Source: Nemania diffusa (lineage: Eukaryota > Ascomycota > Sordariomycetes > Xylariales > Xylariaceae). Taken from it: a stretch of 64,000 nt of DNA. Below the pieces are notes generated by a model, which had not been told where the DNA came from, ran no database searches, and saw nothing but the letters and a program-made list of their open reading frames with translations. A program made the translations under genes and the position numbers. This document shows, in pieces, positions 36,737-49,700 of this stretch. The first letter of the stretch is position 1. Each line of letters opens with the position of its first letter. Where the stretch lies: positions 496,001 through 560,000 of the forward strand of contig JBBPUQ010000006.1 of assembly GCA_038501195.1 (NCBI GenBank), written 5' to 3'.

Positions 36737-38336
36737 GCACCCATACGCATCTTCGAGTCTTGGTCTAGTACACCATGGCTAAAGTGCAATTTCTCTTATT
36801 CTCATCTTAGGTAGGCGTTTCTGAACAAATAAATTTTCCTTCTCTCCTATTTTTAACTGAATACTAATAGTGATTTCTGACTAACCTATGTAAGAGTAGT
36901 AGGCAATCTCGCACCAGCTAGCTGAATTTCTTCAGCAATTGCAGATCGAAGTGAAATTGTGCTTCTAATACTAAATATGGCTATGGTATATCCAAAACCA
37001 TAACTTAACAAATTCATATAAGCTTTTAGGGTACTTGTCGTACTCAATAGCATAGGCCTTATTATCGAAAGTAGGCTCCTAGGACATTTGATGTAGTACT
37101 GAGGCGTTGTGCTAAGTATTAAGTACTAGAGCACCTCATCGACACAATAACAATGTAGAGCCTCTTTAAACCGACTACATAACTATCTACAGCTACTTAT
37201 TATAAAAATTCAGCTACGTCGGCGTCAAGAATCTTCACATACATGCCGATGAACTAGAGACTAAAGTCATCCCCAAACAGTCCCGTAAAAATTTCTGCGA
37301 AGCGCCTTGTTATGTCTAGATCTCCGATGCGCGATTTAATAGTACATCGACTAGAGCTGTCCATACTTACTGATTTGAAGAGAGCAGCGAAAATACTGCA
37401 GATGAGGTAGTGATTCTTTGTTTACGACCCGCACATTCAAAATAATAAGGTAAAACACTTGAAAGCACAAAGTTCTAGATTAAGACGCCGTCATTGAATA
37501 GTGACGAGTACCGGGTCACTAACAAAGAGACGTGTACTGTAAAGCGAAACCCGAAACTATCGGCTCGTTGCTCTAACCTGGTGTGATACTAGAAATGAAT
37601 ATTGTCATTGCAAAAAGAGGAAGTTTTTATATAGGATGGCAGAGTTTGCCCTACTGACTTAGCTCTGGCTGAGACGTTGCCTACTCTTCGAAGCGTTGTT
37701 TCAAGACCGAGTCACTGAGCGCCATCACTTTGGTATTACAGGAATAAAAAGAATCACTTAATAGAAGTAGGTTAGGTAGCTCCGGTAGGTGGTTCATAAT
37801 AAGCATGATTATAATTTCTATTATTGCATAAGAGGGTATAAAACCCAGAATCGTTATCATCTCACACATATTGCCTCCTTTATCTCATTAGATAGTGTCA
37901 CATCGTAACAAAGCAAACCAAGATAGTTAGATATCAAACTTATAATTCGTCGAGTCATCAGTCATTAATCCGCACCGCTCGCCGTCTACCTGAACTAGAT
38001 CCAATCCCCAAAATTGACCGGTCCTTTGCATCATCATTTCCACATCCCCCCCAAGATGCTGAGAAAAAGAAGTAGTGAGACCCATATTCCAATCTGGGTC
38101 CAAGAACAAAAAAGGATAGCGTGGGGAGAAACCCCCATCAAATTACCAACTCGCTACAGTTGCAACTAAGCATAAATCGTCCGCTCGCTCTCTATCGCTT
38201 ATGATGATATGTTTCGGTCGGTCGGCCGAATGAACTCCACACCTTCCATCTGGCAACAGTGACTGCAAGCTTCACCCCCACTTACGACGCCTGAATATCT
38301 TTGAACAAGGGTATCGCATGATGGCAGTACAAATTT
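36737..38336. other. Intergenic
   Basis: No convincing gene. Small minus-strand frames at 37681-37869 and 37927-38109 lack support. Part is the 3' region of the DUF8035 gene. Confidence 0.5.
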
Positions 38337-40011
38337 TTAACGGTAAAAGCGAGGCGACGAATCATATATGACTTCGCGTTCCACGATGCGTTCATCATCG
38401 GCTGTGTCCCATGGCGAGTGTCTGTGGTGTGACTGATGTCGTCGGCTTGATACATAGTGGTCATGCTCTTCGTACTCGCGTCGGCGTCTACGAGCTCGGC
38501 GAATCTGCTTCGACAGATCGATAAGTTCAAGGACGTCCTCCTGTGGTATTGTCAGCCTTCCTGCAGTGGAGTAGCACCAATCGGAAGATCGGGCACTTAC
38601 ATATTGGAGATACTTCATGACGTAGAAAAAGAATTCCGTTTCCTCATATTCATATCCTAGGCGTTCGATGGCCTCACGAGTGACAAGGTCTCTCGTGATC
38701 TCTGTCCACATGCCGTCACGCTTCCTACCTGACAGTCGATCGCCGCCACGAATGGAAATGCGACGGTCTCGGACCTCCTCAACTTCTACCTCTCGGTCAC
38801 GGTGTTTCGAGTCGTATATCTGTACGCTTAGGCGCTCGCGCGAAGAGTCTGGAGCGGGCTCAGGCGGAGCTGGTGCACTGACAGGAGATTCGTCTCGTTC
38901 AGGGATGAACTTAGAACGTCGAACACCATTGTAACGCTGCCAGGTCACCTCGGCGCTGCCACCCCCTATACCATCCATCTTCACACGCTCGGTTCCCGGT
39001 GGAACATCGACGATACTCCAGTCTTTGGTAGCGCCATTCCAAGCTTCTCCCATGCGTCCTCGCGAGTCAATCCTGCCGGTAATGTACTCAGCCTCCTCGT
39101 CCCATTCTGGACGCGGGGCGGCAGAGTGAGCGCGGCGCCGTGGTGCGTCGGCAATGGCGAGCTTGTCACTCTTTCTCACGATGATCAAATCATCATCATC
39201 GTATGAAGGCCGAGCTAGCGGGCGGGGTCGCTCACGAGGGCGAGATCGGGAGCGGGGTCGAGATTGAGATCGAGTAGTTTGGCGAATGTCGATATCAGTT
39301 TCATGACGGCCGATATCAATGTCAATATCGGTCTCGCGGCGTGTTCGAGATGGTGCGCGAGACGGTGCGCGACGTGGCGGCGGCGGAGGAGTTGGTGGCT
39401 TTGCTCGAATGATCCCTATGCTCTGCATTAGTGAAGACGCACTCACCGACGAATGAGTGTAACTTACCGTGGTCAATATCGCGGTAATGCGTGATGACCT
39501 CTCGCTCGATGGTGGGCCCGCGGATGACTTGAGGCTGAGGTGGAGGGGAAGGCGAGGGGCTGGGCGATGGAGTACGCTCTCTCTGTCTCTCGCGCTCGAT
39601 GCGAAGGCGGATGAGATCCCGCTCGCGGTCTGGTGTTGGCGACCTTTCTCGTTGTCGGCGCTCAACACGCTCGACGACCTGCACGCGCGCGGGTGGCGGG
39701 GAGGGCGAGCGTTCGATGTGGCGCACAGGGGCCCTCTCACGCTCACGCTCGACGAAACGCTCCCGGTAGCGGATTTGGGGGCTTGGGCTGCGGGGTCGCC
39801 GTCTGTCGACAGTCTCGACTTCTCGCGACCGGAGCACCAGAGGCCCCGCTTCTGTCCGTCGTACATCCTCGCGCAAAAAGGCGGGTGTTCTATCTATCCG
39901 GTCGCGCTCTCGGATATCAACGCTGATGTCGTCCTCGTATTCACGAACGGGGGCTCTCCGTGGAGGGTAGTCCCGGTCACCAGCATCACTTCGGTTGGAC
40001 CTGTAAGCCAT
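38337..40011 (-). CDS. DUF8035-type Arg-rich protein
   Basis: Three exons (40011-39468, 39415-38601, 38540-38337) give 520 residues, with introns GTAAGT...TAG and GTAAGT...CAG and an exact frame. The N-terminal 380 residues are dominated by Arg/Glu/Asp and Ser-Pro repeats (RSPSPPP, PSPSPSPSPPPQP), as in RNA-processing or disordered scaffold proteins. The conserved part is near 405-475: WTEITRDLVTREAIERLGYEYEETEFFFYVM followed across the intron by EDVLELIDLSKQIRR, the DUF8035 block of filamentous fungi. Reading through the second intron would insert 20 foreign residues in the middle of this block. The molecular function is unknown. The charge pattern suggests nuclear location, by inference only. 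Confidence 0.85.
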
Positions 40012-42893
40012 GATGACAAGAGCAGGTGTGGCCGATGTCTATTCCTGCGGATGGCGAAATAGAAAGGAAACGTGCGAAAATGTGTGCGCACGCGAACTTC
40101 ACTGGTGTTGCTGTCCTGGGAGTGCCGGGTATTGCGGCGGGGTTGGTAAGCGAATAATAATAGGAAGAAGAGGAGGAAGTTGCTCGAGCGGGCGCTGAGC
40201 TGAGGGGAAGTCTGCAAGTTGGAACTCGGCTGACGCTACTGCAATAGCGCTGTGCGGCCCGTGGGTGTCGGTGATTCTGGTTATGCTGGTTGTGCTGGTC
40301 GCTTTTGCAGCGCTTGATTAATTACTATATTGCTATGCTGCGAAGTTTTGGCTCGTGGTGCTACCGCAAGCAGGGAAATCGAAAGAGAAAAAATGAAGAA
40401 GAGGAGAAGTAGGTGGGAGAGATGCGAGATGTCTATGCGGATGTTTTGTTGTTTTAGTCACAAGGTTTAGACAGTAGGTCAGGTACAAGTAGAAGTAGGG
40501 TGATGTATTGGGTGCTCTGGGTCCAGCGCACGTATGATGGAAAAAGTCAATTGCGAGCATGGAAGCAAGCAGGCAGGCAGGAACCTGACGGGCCCCTCAT
40601 CTAGTCGGACTAGCAGACACCAACGTCGTCATACCACATCTGCGGAAAGCCTGAATACCTGAATACGCGCGAAAAAAAACGGCACTAAGCCCGATAATGC
40701 CCCAAAACGAGGTCTCGTTACCATCACATCATAGGTTGTAGCGGTTCTGGGAGTGGGTTTTACATACCCCACCTTACTTGCCTAGGCTAGACAGTTCTTC
40801 ATGGAGGGGTTGAGGGGTTGGGTAGGGTTGGCACCACCCTAGCATTCTACCTAAAGTTACCTCCAAGTTCTGCCCAGGCACTGTTACTCCCTGTAACTCA
40901 CTGCTTCAGCCTCCAGGAGCCCTCAAAATTTCCACCTTTCTTCAATCCACCACGGACGGGATACATCCCTACTAGACAGCCAAGCGTAAATACACCGCCA
41001 TGAACAACATCGAGGGCTTTGAAGAGGCTTGCGTAGTCGCACGTGTTTGGTTATTAGGCAGCGACCACGAATATGCTGCGAAAATACTCTACATACAGGT
41101 ATTGTTTCATTGCATGATGACTTTAGCTCCTCTCAATACTGTACGCGTACATATATACATACAGAATATTCGGTGAGAACATACTACCAGTCGAACCGCG
41201 ACTGGTGATTACTTAAGTCTGCATCACGAGCCGCAGGCTGTCTCATCTCACTAGAGTCGACCCATTCGTCAAAGTGTACCCGTGGACTCTGTAGCTTGCT
41301 CGCCAATCGCCAACAGCTAGCCAGCCTATGGCTGAGCCGTGTCAGGCCGAGGTGTCCCGTGGAGCAGTGCTCTTCCTTCTCTTACTCATTCTTTTGTGTG
41401 TAGTTACTGCTAGCTACATGAGGGCAAGTACCTTACTCTGTAGCTGGCTGGGCATTGGGGGCCAAGTTTCGACGTTGGGCTCTGGGTTCATTTGGGCAAC
41501 GAGCCAACTATCTACAGTAAATGAACCACTAAGGCGTGGTCAGTGCTGTGGTTCGCACCAGAAGCACATTCCTCTTTCGCAATAAGCCGTGTGCAAGACT
41601 GCCACGCCTTCCTAACCACGAACGTATAGAACTCCCGAAGTGCTCAGCGATGATGAAATTTCGCATACCTACTTAGAGCACCCGTTCGCTGCGTGTGCGG
41701 GTTTGCAAGTCGAGGGGAGCGCTTGGTCTAGATGCCGGCAACTGGGTAACCGAGTGTCGAACGCTGACGCCATTATGCATACGCCGAAGAATATACCACA
41801 ACTAGCTAGCCGCCGCTCCCTGCAGCCATTCGATTCTCGACATCGGGCCAAGACACCACTTGGTCTTTCTCAATAGGTAGTGCAATTAAAGAAAGAAAAA
41901 AAAGGATTCTATCCTAAGCTAAAGGTTTCCTTAGATATGGTGGTAAGAAATACCCAGCTTCTTACAGGGTGCAGATCGCTGGGCCACAGAACACGGATAT
42001 CTTCTCGCTTCGGAGGGGGCGTGTCAGCGAGCCGCGAATACCCCTGTTGAGCTGAGGCAAAGCCGCAGGGTCGTCGGACAGCCCGTGCGGGCAAACAAGT
42101 CACGACAAACAAACCCTCGGCTGTCAAGTCGTGATACTATGTACGTGTGCAAGCTGCTTATTTAGAGATCAACTCTACCCTCAGGGCTTTTGTGTGAGGC
42201 CTAGATAAACTCGAGCATACCTATAAATGTGAAAACGAGTTAGGATCTTGTAGTAATAGCGCATAATGCTCGAGAGCAGCTACGCAATACGAGTAGGTAG
42301 CCCTCGAATGCCCGTTGCCTGTTAGTAAGGTCAGTTTCGAGCATATAGTAGTCTAGCTTCAAAATCCATCCTATATTGAGAATAATAAGAGAGTTAGCAT
42401 ATCTAGGTAATCAGGTTTACGGGTCGGTTTCTGTGTATACGAGGGGTAACTATAGCCGTGGTATAAAGTGTTATACCTAACCTCCAATTCTCGTCCCACT
42501 CGAACCCACGATGACGTCTACAGGCGCCAAAACGCCGAAGAAAAGCAAGACTATTCATGCTTGCGCGATGAAAGACACGATCGATCACTTGGCCCCGATG
42601 CAAAGTTTATGATCGCTCATCTGCAATAGAGCCGAATTGAATTTCACGGTCCGAAGGATGAGGCGGGGTCTCTCGCCCGTCCTACGAGGCCGACTATCAA
42701 GAAACGCCGTTGCTGGTACCCATCTTTCCACAACCCAACGCCAACCAATGCATTATCAACCGTCGCCGCGACTCCGGACATCAGGGCGACGCCCTTATGA
42801 AATCCCTCCCGCGCCTTGAAGTCACATGATGATGCATATCTGCACCTATAGAGGCAGGGGTTCAAGCCAACATAAGAAAAGAGAGAGACGTCT
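40012..42893. other. Long intergenic region
   Basis: I see no supported gene in 2.9 kb. A 58-residue frame at 41000-41176 has a good start context (ACCGCCATGA) and a possible intron, but nothing recognisable. The frame at 41328-41585 has one hydrophobic segment and no other support. The first 500 bp are the probable promoter of the DUF8035 gene, with GA/CT-rich tracts. Confidence 0.5.
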
Positions 42894-44097
42894 TTAGGCC
42901 TCGCCACTCTGTTTCTTTTTGGCCTCTTCGAACTCCTTCTGCTGCAGTTCGAATAGCTGCTCCATCGTCATGCCGCTATCCTCGAACTTATTACCCCTCT
43001 TTTCGCGTACCTGTCGCCATATTAGCAATCCCAGCGGCAGCGAGGGGCGGGAGAAGCAAATGTGAGCATACTCTTTGGGTTTCCTTGTGATGAGCTGCTG
43101 CTTCTAGCACGGCGGGCACATAATCGCCGAAGCCGAGAGTATCAAGGGCCTTGGTGATGTGATCACAGGCAATCGTCTTCTTAGCCTCCTTCTCCGAGAT
43201 CTCATTTGCCTCGGAAGACACGAGGGTGATGAACTCTACACAGCATTCTATCAAGAGATCGCGGGCCTCCTTGGTGAATGAAACCCCTGTTGCCGGAGGC
43301 AGAATCTCGCTCACGATCTTCTGTACGGTGGCTAGATGGAAAGTTAGTTGATGCAAGGACGAGCGCCCAATGAGACAGAGGATTGATGAAAGCCAGATAA
43401 ATCGAGATATGCTGACCGAGGTTGAGCACGTACCTTTTGGTAGAGACAGGTCGTCATTACCTAATTAGACTTAGTCAGCATATTAACCAGGGCAGTAATA
43501 ACTGTGAGTTAAAAACAGGCAACAGGGCGCAAGATCCAAGCGATTAAAGGAAACATAGAAACAGGGTGTTCTAGATCTCGGGATGCGGTAAGACATGGCG
43601 TGCCGAAGCGGAGGTTTGTTGAGGGTCAAGTCTCTCGACAAAGAGTTTGTGGAATATGGTAGGCTAGAAGCGGACAGGCATGTGAAGGATGATGATAGGG
43701 CTAATCACTTGTTTAGCTGCTGGACTTGTGCATCCTCGATGAGACGAATGCCTCAATGGATAGTCATATGCACTGTGAGGATGCTGGCCGGTTGATGATA
43801 GGGCAGATCATGCTAACGCTATCCCTGCCCTCAAACTCGTGCGGTGAAAATGAGATGAGTAGCTTGAAATGTTGATATGAAGCGATCTTTCGAGGTTAAG
43901 ATTATATCGTGTAGGTATACTTGGAATAGGGTGAATATGAGTCGGCTAGCTTCGCGTATTGACGCCATGATGTTACTCCTACACTGTCTCGCGCCCCGAG
44001 ATGATAGATGGCAGTACGTAGTGAAGAGGAATATACCAGGATTCAACTTTAACAGTCATCGATGTTGCTACGTACCTCCGTATTCGTGATCTGACAT
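42894..44097 (-). CDS. NCB2: NC2-beta/Dr1, TBP-binding histone-fold repressor
   Basis: NC2-beta pairs with NC2-alpha and clamps TBP on promoters, regulating RNA polymerase II initiation. Four exons (44097-44076, 43460-43434, 43331-43072, 43010-42894) give 141 residues. Exon 1 is only MSDHEYGG and exon 2 only NDDLSLPK, yet together they give the family's conserved N-terminus leading into ATVQKIVSEILPP. The histone fold continues with FTKEARDLLIECCVEFITL, EKEAKKTIACDHITKAL and YVPAVLEAA. The tail REKRGNKFEDSGMTMEQL matches family C-termini. Donors are GTACGT, GTACGT and GTATGC; acceptors are TAG, TAG and CAG. The first intron, 615 bp, is unusually long for this window and may hold regulatory sequence. 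Confidence 0.93.
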
Positions 44098-45371
44098 GGC
44101 GATATAATCTTTGGTAGAACTGGTCCTTCAGATATCCTGAGTTTGAGATTGGGCTGAGGGTTGAGCCACGGTTGCTAGATCGACCCGGAGTACAGACAGG
44201 GACCTACTCGGTATCACTCGAGGGCTCGAAACGATATTGGCGTAACTGCTGAGGACAAGGGATGGCTGTTTTCGTGGTATGCAGGCTGTGGGTGTAAAAG
44301 AAGTAAGGTTCGCTGGTATTGAATACCTACTTACTGTATGGCCTTGGCTGCCTTTATTGGTTCTATCTCCAGGCTACACTAAACTGTGGCTTAGGCAGAG
44401 CAAGGACTTGGGTTGCCCCACACTAACATGTGGCTCGGTGGAGACTTTAATTCCACTATTAAAGCTCCTGCTCAATTTTTTTTAGCTTGGGCAACTTGCT
44501 TTGTTCCTCCCACACACTCAACAAAGCTCCAAGCTTCGAAGGAAACATGCTCTCCAGTCTTCGAAGGAAACATGCTCTCCAGTGCCACATGCACCCAGAG
44601 GCACTTCCTCTTTCTCATTCTCCTTCTATGAAGTGCTATAACTGTTTATACCGTATCAAATGGGACGCGAATGACTAATTAGCAGCTTGGTGCACTCCGG
44701 CGCGTTTCGAAAGATGTTATTGGTCATGGATCCCAATTGACGGTATGGTGTCTTGCATAGATCTCTTGGGTATGTACTCTCTACTCCCTATTCTTCTCCC
44801 TTCAATGATGAGTCCATTGTCGCCCCAGTCTTACTTTGCCAATGGCAATATGGTGATCGACACGTCAGCCAAACAGACATAACTGATTGAAGTTTTACCT
44901 ACTTATTTTAACTCGAAACCACATGATGTGTTCGCTTGCTAATTGCGCAAACATATTAGGTTCAGTTCACTGTATATATGCGAACCTCGATGGGAAATTC
45001 ATAAACACCATGGCGCCGAATATTCAGAACATGCTATCAAATGCCAACCTTAAATGACGGATGATATTCCCTGACCCGCGCCTATTTAGCCACGCCACGA
45101 ATCTCTTACCCGTGTATAGCGACCTCGAGACTGGTAGATAGGCGGTGTTACACATATTTTGGTATTGTATATCGTAATTTATATATGCACTATAAGGTAT
45201 GAAATAAATCTCTTTTCTAGCCCCCGCCCCTAATGCTTATGATGATCATGCTATACCCGAATATTTAATGTAGAAATCTATAAACGTCTTTTCATCTTTC
45301 GACTGAAGCACCAGCCTTGATGTGGTATTTGCTCTGTTGTACTTAGAGTCACCGCTAACATGGTTTGTTAG
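44098..45371. other. Intergenic
   Basis: No gene seen. A 25-bp unit is repeated exactly twice at 44534-44583. The remaining open frames are short. Confidence 0.5.
44534..44583 (+). repeat. 25-bp tandem duplication
   Basis: Two exact copies of a 25-base unit beginning CTTCGAAGGAAACATG and ending CTCCAGT. No function is evident. Confidence 0.85.
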
Positions 45372-46303
45372 TTACTTCGACTGAAAGTCGGCAAGTTCCG
45401 CGGCATTCCACCTATCAGAATGATTAGTGAGGCGTAATTGGTGTAGGAAAGCTCTGATTCAAACCTGTAGTGTTTGCCAGTCAAACTGGCTGTGGCCCCA
45501 ATAGCCAACTTGGCTATAACTGTCCCAGGTTGATCCGCGTTCAGTAAGCGGCCACTCTCATGCTCGGCCACAAAACTTGCATGGATGTCGGGTGCCATGC
45601 CAGCGTGTCCCTCTTCTCTGATTTGTTTCTGCATGGCAGTATCAACCTTGCCTGGTGAAACCGCGACAGCCGTGATAGAGGGCTCCTCGACAGCTAGATG
45701 TGCACAGAGGTGATTTAAAGCCGCCTTAGATGTCCCATAAGCTCCCCAGCCTACGTAAGCACCGCTGGCCGCCCCCGACGAGACAAAGATTACCCGCCCA
45801 TTCGACTTGCGTAGCTCTAGGATAGATTCTTTCACCTAATAGACTTGTCAGAAAAAGCAGCACCACTCGCTACTCACGTGAAGTCTCGTGACTTACTAAT
45901 GCCACAGCACTAAAGACATTGACATCAAACGCTTTCCTCCACTCTTCGGCATCCGAGTCGAAGATCTTGGTAATAGGAGACAGGGTGCTGTGGTTCAACA
46001 CGAGCCCGTCAATCCTCCCAAAAGCCTTCAACGTCGAAGCCACGATTCCGGGCGCCACCTGTACGCGTTTAAGCTTCAGTAAATTGCCACGGATGACGCT
46101 AGAAGGAAGGGGGCTCGGACTTTCAAATCCCCCAGATCGGCACTCATGTACTCGACCGCATCGCCGTGCTCGGTCTTGAGACGCCGCAGCTCGTCCGCGG
46201 ACCTCGCGACGAGGAAGACCTTGTGCGAGTCCCGGAGCAGGGCGCGCGCGATGGCGTGGCCTAGGCCGCGGCTTGCGCCCGTCACGATTATGACTTTGGA
46301 CAT
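45372..46303 (-). CDS. Short-chain dehydrogenase, IRC24/benzil reductase-like
   Basis: An NAD(P)-dependent oxidoreductase of the classical SDR fold, closest in motifs to yeast Irc24-type carbonyl reductases; the substrate is unknown. Four exons (46303-46121, 46058-45897, 45835-45465, 45411-45372) give 251 residues. Motifs: cofactor loop TGASRGLG at 8-15, ADLGDL, catalytic Ser in VSSGAAS, YGTSK catalytic Tyr and Lys, and SPGKVDT. The usual NAG motif reads NHST here, a departure worth noting. The last exon restores the family C-terminus GKHYRWNAAELADF; without that splice the frame runs into an unrelated tail. The first donor, GTCCGA, is weak. Confidence 0.88.
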
Positions 46304-46737
46304 TGATTGGTTTCTGCTTGGGTAGGACTAGTGGGATCCGAGCACCGGTCGGTGTTGGTTGGGAAGGGATGTTGCGCGTTAAGGGGAAACTGGTACAGAT
46401 CTCTCAGTGCATATGCGTAGATGGGATGAGTTGTTGTGGAGCTACCTATCTAGGTTATATGTGGTGTATGTCGTAAGCGGGGTTCCAGGGTTGGTGGGGT
46501 GGTTTTTCTTGCGATAAGGGGCACATGCGACATCATGTCTTGAGCCGCATACTAGGTTTCGACTTTACTACCTACTCATCTAGGCCAGTCGTTTGGTTTG
46601 CAACCTAGTTTGGGTAAAGATCGAAGATGGGAGGTCAGTACCCGTGGCAGCGATACAAATTTCGGATACTGATGTGTTCGTATTATAGTGAATTACTGCG
46701 GGGAGGTTGTCGACGAAGTGAATTGTTGTCCGTTGTC
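46304..46737. other. Intergenic
   Basis: Promoter side of the SDR gene and 3' side of the HET-ankyrin gene. Nothing else seen. Confidence 0.5.
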
Positions 46738-49700
46738 TCAAATGGGCTCGCCGTGATTACGAACTGGGAGGACTATTTCTCGATTCTGTGGTCTATCAGC
46801 TATGAGTTGCACAAGCCCGTGCCACTCAAATCGCCTCGCCCATTGTTCGATTGTCCGGCCGTCAACTTCAGCTTCGATATCAGCATTCCTGTTGAGTAGT
46901 AGCTGCGTAACCGCCTCCCTCTTGTTTACTACTGCCTCCCACAGCGGCGTATGCCCATTGTCATTTTTTGAATCGATATAAGCACCCTTATCAAGCAGTA
47001 GCTTTACTACCGCCCTGTCTCCCATTCGCGCTGCCTGCCCAAGCGGTGTATACCCTTTCCAGTCGCGTACTTCAGTATTAGCGCCATGGTTAAGAAGTAA
47101 CTCTACAACCGCCTCGTGTCCCATTTTCGCTGCTAACCCAAGCGGCGTATACCCTTCCCAGTCGTTTACTTCGGTTTCAGCCCCGTGGTCAAGCAGTAAT
47201 TCTACTACCTCCCTGTGGCCCATTTGTGCTGCTAGCCCAAGAGGCGTATCCTTTCCCCAATTGCTCATTTCGATATTAGCCCCGTGGTTAAGCAGCAATT
47301 CTACTACCTCCTTGTGTCCCATTTGCGCTGCTAGCCCAAGAGGTGTATACCCATCGTTATTTGTCGACTTAATATCAGCCCTTTTATTAAGCAGTAACCT
47401 CACTACCGCCTCGTGCCCCATTCGAGCTGCCTGCCCAAGAGGTGTGTGCCCTTTCCAGCCTATTGATTCAGTAGAAGCGTTATAGTCAAGCAGTAATTTT
47501 ACAACCGCCTCATGCCCCTTTTTCGCTGCCCACACAAGCGGTGTATGGTGGGCGTTATCTCCTACGTCGACACCAGCGCCTTGTCCTAGAAAGAATCCTA
47601 CAATGTCCTCGTGTCCAGCTTGTACCGCGGAGATAAGCGCTGTCTCGCCGCGATCATTCCGAGCTGTTAGGTCGGCACCCTCCTCGATGAGCACCTCGAC
47701 AGCTACTTCCTTTCCTGTTTTCGCTGCTTGTTGTAGCGGTCTGTCACCGTAGCTCTCTTGGGCCTCTATCCTAGCCCCTCTTTGAATTAGCCACCGGAAC
47801 AGAGCTATTTGCTTACTCTCTGCTGCCCACACTAGCGGCACAATGCCATCAGAGCCGGGCGCATTCGGATTGGCCCCTGAATGAAGAATTAAGCTCGCAA
47901 TTTCCACGAATCCATCACGAACCGCCCAATTTAGCAACTCTTCGTTATTTCCGATGTTATATACGGGTACCTCAGGCTCCTTGCCGCCAAGAATAGTCTC
48001 GATCGTAGTGTTTCGGGGATCTATTGCTGCCAAATAGGGCTCAGCGAAACTTGGTGGGGAGAAAGTTGATACCCCTTCCTTGAATTCGCAGGCGCGACTA
48101 ATCAATCTAAAAACTGCCTCGTACCTAGGTATGGCCTCAATGATTAATGTCGTCGAAGCTGGTTGCTGAGCCTCGCCTGGAGAGTGTGGTACATGAGCAC
48201 TCGTATTACCCTTAAAAAGCCGCCTAGCTATCGCCAATTGCCTGTTAATTGCTGCGAAATGCAGAGCCGTCCAACCCTTTTTATCTTCGGTATCAACGCG
48301 GGCATTATTTTCCAATAGCAACTTAACCACTTTAGCATGTCCAGCCATCGCTGCAAAATGTATCGGGGTCCATCCGGCTAAATCATCCACTTGGTTCACA
48401 TGTGCGCCGTTTTGTAGCAACATTCTGACCACCAAATCGTTGCCATTGTCTATAGCGCAATGTAATGGCGTCCAGCCGTATAGTTCGCTTTTGGCATCGA
48501 TGTGGTCCTCTAGGAGGTCTAGTTCAATGAGTCGATCTACAAGCAATCGCGCTATTCGGTAATGTCCACGCAATGCTGCATAATGCAATGGTGTCAGGCC
48601 ATCTCTCTCCCTTGATGTGACATCTGCCTCGCAATCTATCAAATGCCGGACCACCGTGTGGAAGCCCATCTTAACAGCGATATGGAGGGCCGTATTTCTA
48701 GCGTTGTCAACAGCATTTGGATTACTTCCCTCGCGTATGAATAATGCCACTGTCTCAACGGATCCTCCCCATGATGCACGGTGTAGAGGGATCTGCTCGT
48801 TGACATCACGGCTCCCAAGGGCCGAGCAACCCTCCCTAAGAAGAATTTTAACGATGTCCAAATTGCCTCGCTCGGCTGCCAGGTGAAGTGGCAGTTGATC
48901 TAATCCGGCTCTCTGGTCCCAGGCAGCTGAATATCTCTCTACCATCTCCAAGTGGCCCACCCAGGCAGAGTGGTGAAGGGGGAGATTGTGCCAAAACTCG
49001 CGGGATAAGGAGCTGGGTTCATGTAGCATGGAGAATTTGTTAGTCTGATAGCTCTCATACTTGCTCTTTAATTTCCCCTCTACCGCATGCCGTACAACCT
49101 CATTGTACGCATTTGTGTTTGCTGCGAGCTGCCCATAATTCTTGGCATCACCTATAGTTAATTCCACTACTTTACTTTTCCCATCTTGGAAGTCCAGTGG
49201 CGGGTGGAAGTCCAACGAACCCTTAAACTGACATTTGAAAGTCTTTTCACCGTTGTTGTTGGATATTAGGAGCTCGACTAAGACACTTTTACTGATTTCT
49301 TCTTCTGTTGATACAGCCAATATCAGATACCTATTTCTGTTTTCTAGTGCTCGAAACCTTGATTTGGTAAGGGGGTGTAAGATCTGCTGAATGCACCGTT
49401 TTCGATGCCTATCTTCAACAGGGAAGACTCTCCAAATACCAATAACCTCGCCTACTTGATTAAGCTGGAGCTCTGGATCGCCAGTTGCATGTGGCAGTTG
49501 GAGAAGGCTCGTAGGGCACCAACTGAAACCTGCTGACATAGTTGCAGCTTGGTGGAAGAGATGGCCGTGACAGATTTTGTTCTCCCGTCGAAGGATTTTT
49601 TGATAAATATCACGTTGATATATATCAGTATCGTCAGGTATTTCAACCCCAGCCAAAAGGCCAGCAATAGTAGCTTGGTCCTTAGCCCATGAAGTATACC

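Noticed and set aside
42480..42600. Possible tRNA (GGGTTCGAGT on minus strand)
   Set aside because: The T-stem does not pair and no acceptor stem is found.
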